From NCBI GenBank assembly GCA_965221455.1, contig OZ244890.1, positions 2,170,001-2,234,000 of the forward strand: a DNA stretch of 64,000 bases. The letters are read 5' to 3'. Positions 27,719 through 34,901 of the stretch are shown one piece after another; positions within the stretch are counted from its first letter, which is position 1, and every line of letters begins with the position of its first letter. The DNA comes from SMWN01 sp965221455 (GTDB taxonomy: Bacteria > Pseudomonadota > Gammaproteobacteria > Eutrophobiales > Eutrophobiaceae). Position numbers and translations under genes: made by a program. Under the pieces are notes generated by a model. That model worked only from the letters and a program-made list of their open reading frames with translations, did no database searches and had not been told where the DNA came from.

Positions 27719-27985
27719 ATGCAACCGAAGACATTTAGCGAAAGCCAGATATTCAAGATACTGAAAGCAGCAGAAAACGGACGTGCATTAAAAGATTTAT
27801 GCTGAGAATATGGCATGAGCGATGTGAGTTTTTATCGCTGGCGTTCCAAATATGGCGGTATGGAATTAGCTGATATCCGCCGCATGAAAGAACTGGAGAA
27901 AGAAAACAATCAGCTTAAGAAAATGTTTGCCGATTTGAGCCTGGAGAATACCGCCCTCAAAGATCTTATCGAAAAAAAGCTCTGA
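27719..27985 (+). pseudogene. IS-A OrfA with premature stop
   Basis: The gene is identical in layout to the intact orfA at 2507-2773 but codon 29 is TGA. The A7G slippery run remains at the 3' end. Without OrfA or the OrfAB fusion this copy should not transpose by itself, although it could be supplied in trans. Confidence 0.8.
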
Positions 27986-28011
27986 GTGTAGATACCAAAA
28001 GAGAAAATATT

Positions 28012-28827
28012 TTGTATCTTCACCAAACCCACAAGTTGAGTATTCGGCAAGCCTGTTTGGCCTTGCAGTTGAGTCGCTCAGTGTATCGTTATCAGCCCAA
28101 ACCCAGAGACGATACGCCGCTGATTGATGGGCTATTAGCACTGCTGGAACAATATCCACGTTTTGGGATTAAAAAGCTGTTCATTCTGTTGAGGAAACAA
28201 GGCCATGGCTGGAATCATAAGCGCGTGTATCGGGTTTACTGCCAATTGGGACTTAATCTGAAACGGCGCACGAAAAAACGATTGCCTGGTCGGTATCCCC
28301 AAGTACTGGCCATCCCGGCATCAGTAAATCAATGCTGGTCGATGGATTTTATGAGTGATTGTCTCTACGCCGGCCGTCGATTCCGAACACTGAATATTGT
28401 CGATGACTTCAACCGAGAAGTCCTGGCCATTGAAGTTGACTTGAGTTTAACGGCTGAACGCGTGGTGCGTGTGCTGAATCGACTCAGTGAATGGCGTGGC
28501 TTACCTCAAGCGATTCGTGTCGATAATGGCCCAGAATTCATCTCATGTGCTTTAGCTGATTGGGCAGATGACCATGAAGTTGAACTCAAATTCATTCAGC
28601 CGGGCAAACCCACACAGAATGCTTATATAGAACGATTCAACCGGAGTTTTAGAACCGGGGTACTGGATTATTATATGTTTGATTCACTTAACCAGGTCAG
28701 AGAAATCGTTCACCAATGGATGATCCAATACAACGAGCAACGGCCTCATGAGGCTTTAAATAATTTAACACCGATGGAATTTTTACAACAATTTAATGCA
28801 AAATCACGACAGAATGAATGGATCTAA
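28012..28827 (+). CDS. IS-A OrfB, DDE transposase
   Basis: The 271-residue IS3-family integrase core has the catalytic triad in MDFMSD, RVDNGPEF and AYIERFNRS, and the usual C-terminal YNEQRPHEALNNLTPMEF. Translation normally comes from a -1 shift out of orfA at the A7G run, giving ALSVDTKRE before this region; the TTG at 28012 is only the first start-like codon. The frame is complete, but the partner orfA is stopped. Confidence 0.85.
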   Translation: MYLHQTHKLSIRQACLALQLSRSVYRYQPKPRDDTPLIDGLLALLEQYPRFGIKKLFILLRKQGHGWNHKRVYRVYCQLGLNLKRRTKKRLPGRYPQVLAIPASVNQCWSMDFMSDCLYAGRRFRTLNIVDDFNREVLAIEVDLSLTAERVVRVLNRLSEWRGLPQAIRVDNGPEFISCALADWADDHEVELKFIQPGKPTQNAYIERFNRSFRTGVLDYYMFDSLNQVREIVHQWMIQYNEQRPHEALNNLTPMEFLQQFNAKSRQNEWI

Positions 28828-28871
28828 TTGAGGGAGGGTTACAAATTTCATCTGGATTTCCTGTTAGTTTC

Positions 28872-29204
28872 CTAAAGCCCAAAAACATCTAAAAGGTATA
28901 TACTAAATACGCCGATGACAGGTAGAAATATAATCATTTGAAAGGTCTTGTAACTGATCTTGAAGGTAGTTTTTTCGTTCTCAAACATCTCGGTATACAT
29001 CCAATGACCCCATATCATGGGAATGAATACAAGACAAAGCCCAGCAATTATAGAAATCAGCAAAGGTTCATTTTCATTTAAGAAGGCAAAAAAAGTGAAT
29101 AGTCCATTGGCAATACAAAAATACAGCTTATAGGTAGCGACTTGATAGCCATCGGCCTTACGCTTCTGTACGAAAATAACGGTGGCAATGCAACAGATAA
29201 TCAC
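28872..29204 (-). CDS. Candidate immunity protein of U10 (3-4 TM)
   Basis: The hydrophobic protein is about 110 residues long from a GTG; the frame is open further upstream without an ATG, so the true start may be near 29243. Segments include YVIICCIATVIFV, LYFCIANGLFTFFAFL, LISIIAGLCLVFIPMIW and the last IIFLPVIGVFSIYLLDVFG. It lies just downstream of the U10 tip on the minus strand. Immunity is inferred from position. Confidence 0.5.
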   Translation of the reverse strand: MIICCIATVIFVQKRKADGYQVATYKLYFCIANGLFTFFAFLNENEPLLISIIAGLCLVFIPMIWGHWMYTEMFENEKTTFKISYKTFQMIIFLPVIGVFSIYLLDVFGL

Positions 29205-29248
29205 ATAGACAAATAATTGCCAAGAACCGGGGGCGATCTGAATGATAC

Positions 29249-29926
29249 TTACTCGCAGTTATTTGGTTCGTCTTCTTGACAATTAGGCGCGTCAGGATTG
29301 AGCAAACAGAACTGGCGTTGGATTTGTTCACTGACAGGATCCAGACTATTAGCACTAGGCAAAGGAACAGGTAAAACAGGATCGAAGCCACCCATCTCCT
29401 CTGCACCGGCACCTACAGCAGTATTCAGTAGTAGATCCAGACCAATCCCCAGACCCGTTGCAATGCGGCTGCTGCCCCCACCAAAACCTGCAACAAAACC
29501 ACTAGCGAGTCCAAAAGCACCGCCCTCAAGGCCAGCATAAAACGAAGCTATTGGATCACGTGTCACACTGAAGGTACCAACAAATGCTCCAAAACCACCA
29601 CCAACTGCACCAGCTGCAGCACCCGTCAAAGGATTTAAGGCAATACTCCCATCTGGGTCAACATACCTGACAGGGTTTTGCAGTGCATAGCTATAAGTAT
29701 TCGCACCCCCAGCAAGACCTATACGGTCACTGGTGATATATCTTCCGAGTTGAGGATCGTAATAACGGTTTAAGTTGTAAACAATTAGACCTGATGCGGA
29801 CTCTGGATCAGATTGCGGTTTTTCCCTGCTAAACCAACGGTCTGCGGCGCGTTCCGTTGCCGTTTTTGGAGAGGAACTTAAATTTTGCCCTAGAAGCGGT
29901 TTTTCCTTTAACAGTGCGTATCCCAT
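29249..29926 (-). CDS. RHS tip cassette U10 (leader plus zeta-type tip)
   Basis: The 225-residue protein has the same leader start as U1 (MGYALLKEKP, then ERAADRWFSREK), joins the RHS core late (YNLNRYYDPQLGRYITSD) and has the boundary YVDPDGS near residue 93. The tip (94-225) is glycine-rich (GAAAGAVGGGFGAFVG) and ends with QRQFCLLNPDAPNC and NNCE. It is the only cassette on the minus strand and lies between inverted IS-A copies, which suggests the segment was moved or flipped. The DNA just before the ATG matches that of U1 (TATGGGATA region). Confidence 0.65.
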   Translation of the reverse strand: MGYALLKEKPLLGQNLSSSPKTATERAADRWFSREKPQSDPESASGLIVYNLNRYYDPQLGRYITSDRIGLAGGANTYSYALQNPVRYVDPDGSIALNPLTGAAAGAVGGGFGAFVGTFSVTRDPIASFYAGLEGGAFGLASGFVAGFGGGSSRIATGLGIGLDLLLNTAVGAGAEEMGGFDPVLPVPLPSANSLDPVSEQIQRQFCLLNPDAPNCQEDEPNNCE

Positions 29927-29966
29927 AGGTCGCTATGATAACCCAGGTTTGGCTTTCGTGCCTACC

Positions 29967-30275
29967 CTAGTGAGAGTGTGATGGTTCATCCCGATACTTT
30001 TCGTATTCCTGTAAGAACAACCGTTCAGATTCATCTATAAATTCTTGCTTTCTTCTGTTCAGGTTTTGCAGCTTCTCAAATATATTCTTATAGACAATTT
30101 GATGTGCATGATTCTTGATGTCATCTTCACTATATTCATCGAACTCAACATCTTCGCTCAACGTCAGATCTACTAACTTTAAAAGGTCGTCCTTTGTAAT
30201 CTTGTCCATTGAATCGTAGTCATCTGAAACTTTATAAAAATACCCCAAATTATTCTCAATCTTTAATAGCTTCAT
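29967..30275 (-). CDS. Small acidic partner of PHP-ATPase
   Basis: The 102-residue protein starts at an ATG preceded by GGAG with 8-nt spacing; longer starts at 30296 and 30317 lack such a site. It overlaps the end of the PHP-ATPase gene by 20 bp, so the two are coupled. It is acidic and helical (ITKDDLLKLVDLTLSEDV) and ends in EKYRDEPSHSH. No family is recognised. It may be a regulator or subunit of the upstream ATPase. Confidence 0.6.
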   Translation of the reverse strand: MKLLKIENNLGYFYKVSDDYDSMDKITKDDLLKLVDLTLSEDVEFDEYSEDDIKNHAHQIVYKNIFEKLQNLNRRKQEFIDESERLFLQEYEKYRDEPSHSH

Positions 30276-32298
30276 ATCCACGTCTCCTATCTTCATAAGT
30301 GTCTCGGCCTGCCTCAAGTGAGTTCATCATTATCTCGTGGTTGGCTATTGTTTTACCATCCAACGACGATACAAGACTTTTGTCTGTAGGGTGACCAGAA
30401 TATATTTTGTATACGACATTGCCATCTTCTAATTCTTTACTTGCATAGAGTAGGTAATCGGCTCCAACAGAGGCTCCAACCGTGCTATTGTGCGTTACTA
30501 CAACCACTGGCATTGACTCAGATATTTCTCTTATAATTTGGTTTACATCACTTTTTAGAAACATGTTATCGAATGAAGACTCAGGCTCATCAATCAGCAA
30601 GATGTCGTAGTTCTGCGCATCTTTTATCTCTTGAAGAAGCCTGAATTCTGATCGCTCTCCGCCGGAAACCTCAAACCCATTTTGGTTTAGTATTTGGTAA
30701 TTTATTTTCACAAATAGCTTGTATAACTCCGATTGCGTCAGACTCTCATTGGCCATCAGTGCCTGTAAGTATTTATATGGATCCCCATATTCACTCATAG
30801 CATCCACCAACGAAACCGTCTGCATACTTACATTATTTTTAATATCAGTTGCATTAGCAAAAGCGCTCTTATTTGCTACAACTCTGAACGCCTGTATATT
30901 TTCCTCGGATATTACAGCCTCTGTTTTCAAAAAACGTACAATCTCTGAGAATTTATTAATTTTTTTTGTGTCCATACTAACGCGGTATAGATCAACGTCG
31001 CCGACCTGGACAGCCGAAGTGCGCATCTTAAGGCTTTCCTTAATATCTTTTATCAAGCTGTTTACATAACTCTTTTTCTTATTCTCAAGTGTCTTATCCC
31101 AGAGCAGCTCAATCAACTCACATGCAAGCTTCCTTAATGATGCTAGTTCTAAATGCTTTTCGATTATTGTCCTGTATTCCATGTTTTCTATCACTTGGCG
31201 AACGGATCCAACTAATTCTTTCAGAACATCATCTTGACTCGTTGGGAAGACCGTCTCATCAAAGAGGGTCATATTAGAATAGGCGTCTTGCCTGTCTGCG
31301 TCCTCAGCAGACTTAAGAAGCGTGGTGATGTATTGTTCGACTTCCAAATTATTGCTTTGCAGATCAATATTCATAACCTCATCTAAGACAGCCTTAAATC
31401 CAGATAAGTAATCATCGATAAATCGACTTCGCTTTCTTTGAACATCGCTCTTAAATTCGCTCTCATATGAAACATCATCTTGCTGAACCAATGAGAACTG
31501 CTTTATGTATTTTACGTTCTCATTCGAGTCATTAATTCTGTTCAGGGTGTAAGTTTTTCCGGATGATCTTTCTCCTAAAATCACATTTAATCCTGTAGAC
31601 AACTTCTGTCCATCATCAAAGATCTGATGTAATCTATTTCCGTCAGCCTCAGACAAAGACACCTTTCCCTTGTCCTGTAAACAAATCTTAATGGCCCCCA
31701 GCGTCAATTCACCACAGTCTATAAAGGTTTGCCTTGTGGGAAGTCTGGTCAGATCGTCTCGAATCCTGACATCGCTAAAAAGAACAGGGGTTAGTTTGGA
31801 CTCGTCCTTGATGGCTCGGATGAACTTTTTGGCACTATCCACTTCTCCAGCCGATACAAAACAAGCGACTCGCTCTAGTGTTTCACCCCTGACCGAGGGC
31901 TTTTTGTCATAGTGAGGTATAATCAAATAGTCATTTAGGTCGCAGAATATCTCTTCAAGTTCGTCAACCGAAATGCTGTCCCCAATTTTAGTGATCTTCT
32001 CGGTGACCATGCTTGATTTGGCCTCAAAGTCTTCCAGATTAGATCCGTCGCTTATTAGTAATATGTGTCCTCGGTCGAGGTTTATTTCTATTCCAGGGAA
32101 TACAGTAATTGTTAAGGATTCTTTGATGGTTCTGAATTGGCTTCCATCAAAAACATCGTGATTAGTTATCGCAATGGCGTCAAGCTTTGACTCAAGAACG
32201 TATCTCTTTAAGCTATCGAGACTGAAATCAAAGTGGCTGTCACTGATAGTCGCCACCGTATGCATATGTAAGTCAATCTTCTTCAATAGCTTTTCCAA
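30256..32298 (-). CDS. PHP phosphoesterase-ABC/SMC-type ATPase fusion (TrlF-like)
   Basis: The 680-residue protein has an N-terminal PHP domain with DLHMHT near residue 9, ITNHDVFDG, PGIEINLDRGH and IIPHYDKK, all metal-ligand motifs of PHP phosphoesterases. A P-loop follows (GERSSGKT, near residue 243), then a long helical region, the ABC signature VSGGERSEF, Walker B DILLIDEPESSFD and the switch VVVTHNS. PHP-ATPase proteins (TrlF-like) are known from defence-type loci and from tRNA-repair contexts. Both active sites appear complete. It lies between inverted IS-A copies and overlaps a small partner gene. Nuclease activity gated by ATP is the likely role but is inferred. Confidence 0.75.
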   Translation of the reverse strand: MEKLLKKIDLHMHTVATISDSHFDFSLDSLKRYVLESKLDAIAITNHDVFDGSQFRTIKESLTITVFPGIEINLDRGHILLISDGSNLEDFEAKSSMVTEKITKIGDSISVDELEEIFCDLNDYLIIPHYDKKPSVRGETLERVACFVSAGEVDSAKKFIRAIKDESKLTPVLFSDVRIRDDLTRLPTRQTFIDCGELTLGAIKICLQDKGKVSLSEADGNRLHQIFDDGQKLSTGLNVILGERSSGKTYTLNRINDSNENVKYIKQFSLVQQDDVSYESEFKSDVQRKRSRFIDDYLSGFKAVLDEVMNIDLQSNNLEVEQYITTLLKSAEDADRQDAYSNMTLFDETVFPTSQDDVLKELVGSVRQVIENMEYRTIIEKHLELASLRKLACELIELLWDKTLENKKKSYVNSLIKDIKESLKMRTSAVQVGDVDLYRVSMDTKKINKFSEIVRFLKTEAVISEENIQAFRVVANKSAFANATDIKNNVSMQTVSLVDAMSEYGDPYKYLQALMANESLTQSELYKLFVKINYQILNQNGFEVSGGERSEFRLLQEIKDAQNYDILLIDEPESSFDNMFLKSDVNQIIREISESMPVVVVTHNSTVGASVGADYLLYASKELEDGNVVYKIYSGHPTDKSLVSSLDGKTIANHEIMMNSLEAGRDTYEDRRRGYEAIKD

Positions 32299-32433
32299 TA
32301 AGCATAAACTTCCTTGAAATTAGAAACTGCTGCTTTGGGTCGTTTGTTGCTCGTCATTATATATACTTAACCATCTTCTTTCAGTATTAATCAGATATTG
32401 TTTTTTTCTTTAGCCGCTAAAAAGAAGAACGCG

Positions 32434-32609
32434 CTAGCGTTCTTCTTCCTGCTGTATTAAGTGCATATGATAACCTTTAATGATAATGACATAGTTCTGC
32501 CATTCCTCACCTAATCGATTCCAGGCTTCCACCATATCACTGTACATTTCAGGCAAGTATTCAGGTTTATTCAAAACAAAGGCGGCGGCGATTACTTCGC
32601 CAGTACTTC
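32434..32609 (-). pseudogene. Hypothetical gene, 5' end removed by IS-A
   Basis: The minus-strand frame reads STGEVIAAAFVLNKPEYLPE, then a helix with WNRLGEEWQNYVIIIKGYH, and stops at 32434. IS-A starts at 32610 and replaces the 5' end; the first few codons of the open frame come from the IS. No matching 5' part is visible beyond the IS at 33810. The family is not recognised. Confidence 0.45.
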
Positions 32610-32625
32610 TGTAACCCTCCCTCAA

Positions 32626-33441
32626 TTAGATCCACTCATTCTGTCGTGATTTTGCATTAAATTGTTGTAAAAATTCCATCGGTGTTAAATTATTTAAAGC
32701 CTCATGAGGCCGTTGCTCGTTGTATTGGATCATCCATTGGTGAACGATTTCTCTGACCTGGTTAAGTGAATCAAACATATAATAATCCAGTACCCCGGTT
32801 CTAAAACTCCGGTTGAATCGTTCTATATAAGCATTCTGTGTGGGTTTGCCCGGCTGAATGAATGTGAGTTCAACTTCATGGTCATCTGCCCAATCAGCTA
32901 AAGCACATGAGATGAATTCTGGGCCATTATCGACACGAATCGCTTGAGGTAAGCCACGCCATTCACTGAGTCGATTCAGCACACGCACCACGCGTTCAGC
33001 CGTTAAACTCAAGTCAACTTCAATGGCCAGGACTTCTCGGTTGAAGTCATCGACAATATTCAGTGTTCGGAATCGACGGCCGGCGTAGAGACAATCACTC
33101 ATAAAATCCATCGACCAGCATTGATTTACTGATGCCGGGATGGCCAGTACTTGGGGATACCGACCAGGCAATCGTTTTTTCGTGCGCCGTTTCAGATTAA
33201 GTCCCAATTGGCAGTAAACCCGATACACGCGCTTATGATTCCAGCCATGGCCTTGTTTCCTCAACAGAATGAACAGCTTTTTAATCCCAAAACGTGGATA
33301 TTGTTCCAGCAGTGCTAATAGCCCATCAATCAGCGGCGTATCGTCTCTGGGTTTGGGCTGATAACGATACACTGAGCGACTCAACTGCAAGGCCAAACAG
33401 GCTTGCCGAATACTCAACTTGTGGGTTTGGTGAAGATACAA
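32626..33441 (-). CDS. IS-A OrfB, DDE transposase (minus copy)
   Basis: The 271-residue protein is identical to the OrfB at 28012-28827 apart from single changes such as VELTFIQPG instead of VELKFIQPG. The DDE residues are present. It depends on frameshifting from orfA at 33468-33734, which is stopped at codon 29. Confidence 0.85.
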   Translation of the reverse strand: MYLHQTHKLSIRQACLALQLSRSVYRYQPKPRDDTPLIDGLLALLEQYPRFGIKKLFILLRKQGHGWNHKRVYRVYCQLGLNLKRRTKKRLPGRYPQVLAIPASVNQCWSMDFMSDCLYAGRRFRTLNIVDDFNREVLAIEVDLSLTAERVVRVLNRLSEWRGLPQAIRVDNGPEFISCALADWADDHEVELTFIQPGKPTQNAYIERFNRSFRTGVLDYYMFDSLNQVREIVHQWMIQYNEQRPHEALNNLTPMEFLQQFNAKSRQNEWI

Positions 33442-33467
33442 AATATTTTCTCTTTTGGTATCTACAC

Positions 33468-33734
33468 TCAGAGCTTTTTTTCGATAAGATCTTTGAGGGC
33501 GGTATTCTCCAGTCTCAAATCGGCAAACATTTTCTTAAGCTGATTGTTTTCTTTCTCCAGTTCTTTCATGCGGCGGATATCAGCTAATTCCATACCGCCA
33601 TATTTGGAACGCCAGCGATAAAAACTCACATCGCTCATGCCATATTCTCAGCATAAATCTTTTACTGCACGTCCGTTTTCTGCTGCTTTCAGTATCTTGA
33701 ATATCTGGCTTTCGCTAAATGTCTTCGGTTGCAT
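33468..33734 (-). pseudogene. IS-A OrfA with premature stop (minus copy)
   Basis: The gene starts at an ATG at 33734 and is interrupted at codon 29 by TGA, as in three other copies. The helix-turn-helix and coiled-coil coding parts are otherwise conserved. Confidence 0.75.
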
Positions 33735-33809
33735 TTTGTTCTCCTGTCTCTCTCTAGTATGAACAAAATCACAACATCTTGCATGAGACTGTTTTTGGGG
33801 AGGGTTGCA

Positions 33810-33923
33810 TGGCTTGATAATGCTACTCTATTTGTTTTATTGACAATTGCGTATTTAGTATTGGTCAGGTGTTTAGGTGCCTTTTTCAAAGAAAAAAATG
33901 GAAAGGATCAAGTTGAAGAATAA
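33810..33923 (+). pseudogene. C-terminal fragment of a small membrane protein
   Basis: Reading out of the IS end, the plus frame encodes LDNATLFVLLTIAYLVLVRC, followed by a charged tail (FFKEKNGKDQVEE) and TAA. One membrane helix and a basic/acidic end resemble the tail of the small membrane proteins paired with tips, but no tip is attached. The 5' part is missing because of IS-A. Confidence 0.4.
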
Positions 33924-33943
33924 TTAAGGGCGTACCACAATAT

Positions 33944-34168
33944 TTATTTATTCAAAAATGCTTCAGTAGTAACGCCCGATTGTTTCAGGATCGCTTTGAG
34001 CGTGCCTTCCGGCATATCTCCAGGATGATTGGGGATAGTGGTATAAAGCTGGGTTACTGTGTTGTACCAGATCTCGTGTGAACCAGCCGCCTGCCGATCA
34101 AACTCAAATCCTAACTTCTTTATCCGCTTGATAATCTGTCGATATTTAAACCCGGCGAGTCGTCCCAT
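33944..34168 (-). CDS. hicA: HicA-type mRNA interferase toxin
   Basis: The 74-residue YcfA/HicA protein has the double-stranded-RNA-binding-like fold pattern: YRQIIKRIKKLGFEFDRQ, then GSHEIWYN with the catalytic His, and a C-terminal GTLKAILKQSGVTTEAF helix. HicA cleaves mRNA and is blocked by HicB. Its start shares bases with the end of the hicB gene upstream. The toxin and antitoxin both look intact. Confidence 0.85.
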   Translation of the reverse strand: MGRLAGFKYRQIIKRIKKLGFEFDRQAAGSHEIWYNTVTQLYTTIPNHPGDMPEGTLKAILKQSGVTTEAFLNK

Positions 34169-34398
34169 TAACGACTAACAACCAATGGGTAATCAAACGA
34201 ATTCCCGGTGTCCTTCAATGTGGGATGCCCTTGTCGTTCTGTCTGAGCTTCCATAAGTTTCTTGGCCACGTCACGCGCTATCTCCAATGTTTCTGTTACC
34301 GTCCGACCTTGAGCTACCAGACCAGGAAGATCATCAGTCGTAGCAAGATAGACCCCTTCCGGTAATTTCTCGATATGTAAATTAACAATCTGTTCCAT
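34168..34398 (-). CDS. hicB: HicB-type antitoxin
   Basis: The product is about 76 residues from the ATG at 34398 (EQIVNLHIEKLPEGVYLATT), with the partial RNase H-like fold seen in HicB: DDLPGLVAQGRTVTETLEIA. It neutralises the downstream HicA and usually represses its own promoter. A longer frame starts at 34446 but overlaps the upstream XRE gene without a visible ribosome-binding site. It forms an operon XRE-hicB-hicA. Confidence 0.8.
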   Translation of the reverse strand: MEQIVNLHIEKLPEGVYLATTDDLPGLVAQGRTVTETLEIARDVAKKLMEAQTERQGHPTLKDTGNSFDYPLVVSR

Positions 34399-34414
34399 TG
34401 CGTTACTCTCTTGG

Positions 34415-34753
34415 TTAGATGGCTTTATTCCAACGCCGTGATTCATATTTAATGATCATTCCTTCGACCAGTTCCTTGATAATTGTTCGCTGCTCAGGTT
34501 CCAGACGGGAGACTGCTTCAAATTGTAGCTTGAGATCGTCATCTGGACCTCGTTCGTCTTTATCGAATACCAGCATATCGGCACTGACACTCAGAGCAAT
34601 TGCCAGTTTGCGGATCACATCCAAAGTAGGTTGGGAATCTCCGGCTTCATAACGACGGATCTGAGCAACGTGAACGCCAGCCATTTCAGCCAGAGCCTGT
34701 TGAGTAAACCCCTTCTCTTTACGGAGCGTGGTGAGGCGGTCTTGAAAATCCAT
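34415..34753 (-). CDS. XRE-family regulator upstream of hicBA
   Basis: The 112-residue protein starts at the second ATG (MDFQDRLTTLRKEKGF). It has the helix-turn-helix TQQALAEMAGVHVAQIRRYE, then a dimerisation helix, and LVEGMIIKYESRRWN near the end. The gene ends 16 bp before the hicB start, so it likely leads the operon and controls it. This three-gene order is common for HicAB modules on mobile DNA. Confidence 0.75.
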   Translation of the reverse strand: MDFQDRLTTLRKEKGFTQQALAEMAGVHVAQIRRYEAGDSQPTLDVIRKLAIALSVSADMLVFDKDERGPDDDLKLQFEAVSRLEPEQRTIIKELVEGMIIKYESRRWNKAI

Positions 34754-34901
34754 AGCAAGCAAAACAAGTTATTGAGACATAGCAACTATAACTCCTCAAA
34801 TATGAACACTTGCCGAAAGGTAGCATATATGCAGGTATAAATATAGCTTAATTGTGTATTGACAGGTTTTAGCAAATCCACGTTATGGGAGGAAATAGAG
34901 A

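Larger units (their letters stand above)
27644..28843 (+). mobile_element. IS-A, full-length copy (1200 bp, plus orientation)
   Basis: The left end TGTAACCCTCCC and the right end GGGAGGGTTACA bound 1200 bp with orfA and orfB. No 4-bp target duplication is visible (TCCG on the left, AATT on the right), so recombination after insertion is likely. Together with the inverted copy at 32610-33809 it brackets the U10 cassette and the PHP-ATPase operon. Confidence 0.9.
32610..33809 (-). mobile_element. IS-A, full-length copy (1200 bp, minus orientation)
   Basis: The ends are TGTAACCCTCCC (orfB side) and GGGAGGGTTGCA (orfA side); the latter has one change, A to G, in the terminal repeat. OrfA has the shared TGA at codon 29. 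No target duplication is seen. It is the inverted partner of 27644-28843, so the 6.2 kb between them has the shape of a composite transposon. Confidence 0.9.

Noticed and set aside
33729..33923. Plus-strand frame of 64 codons across the IS-A end
   Set aside because: Its first half is the non-coding IS-A terminus; only the part after 33810 looks protein-like and is reported as a fragment.
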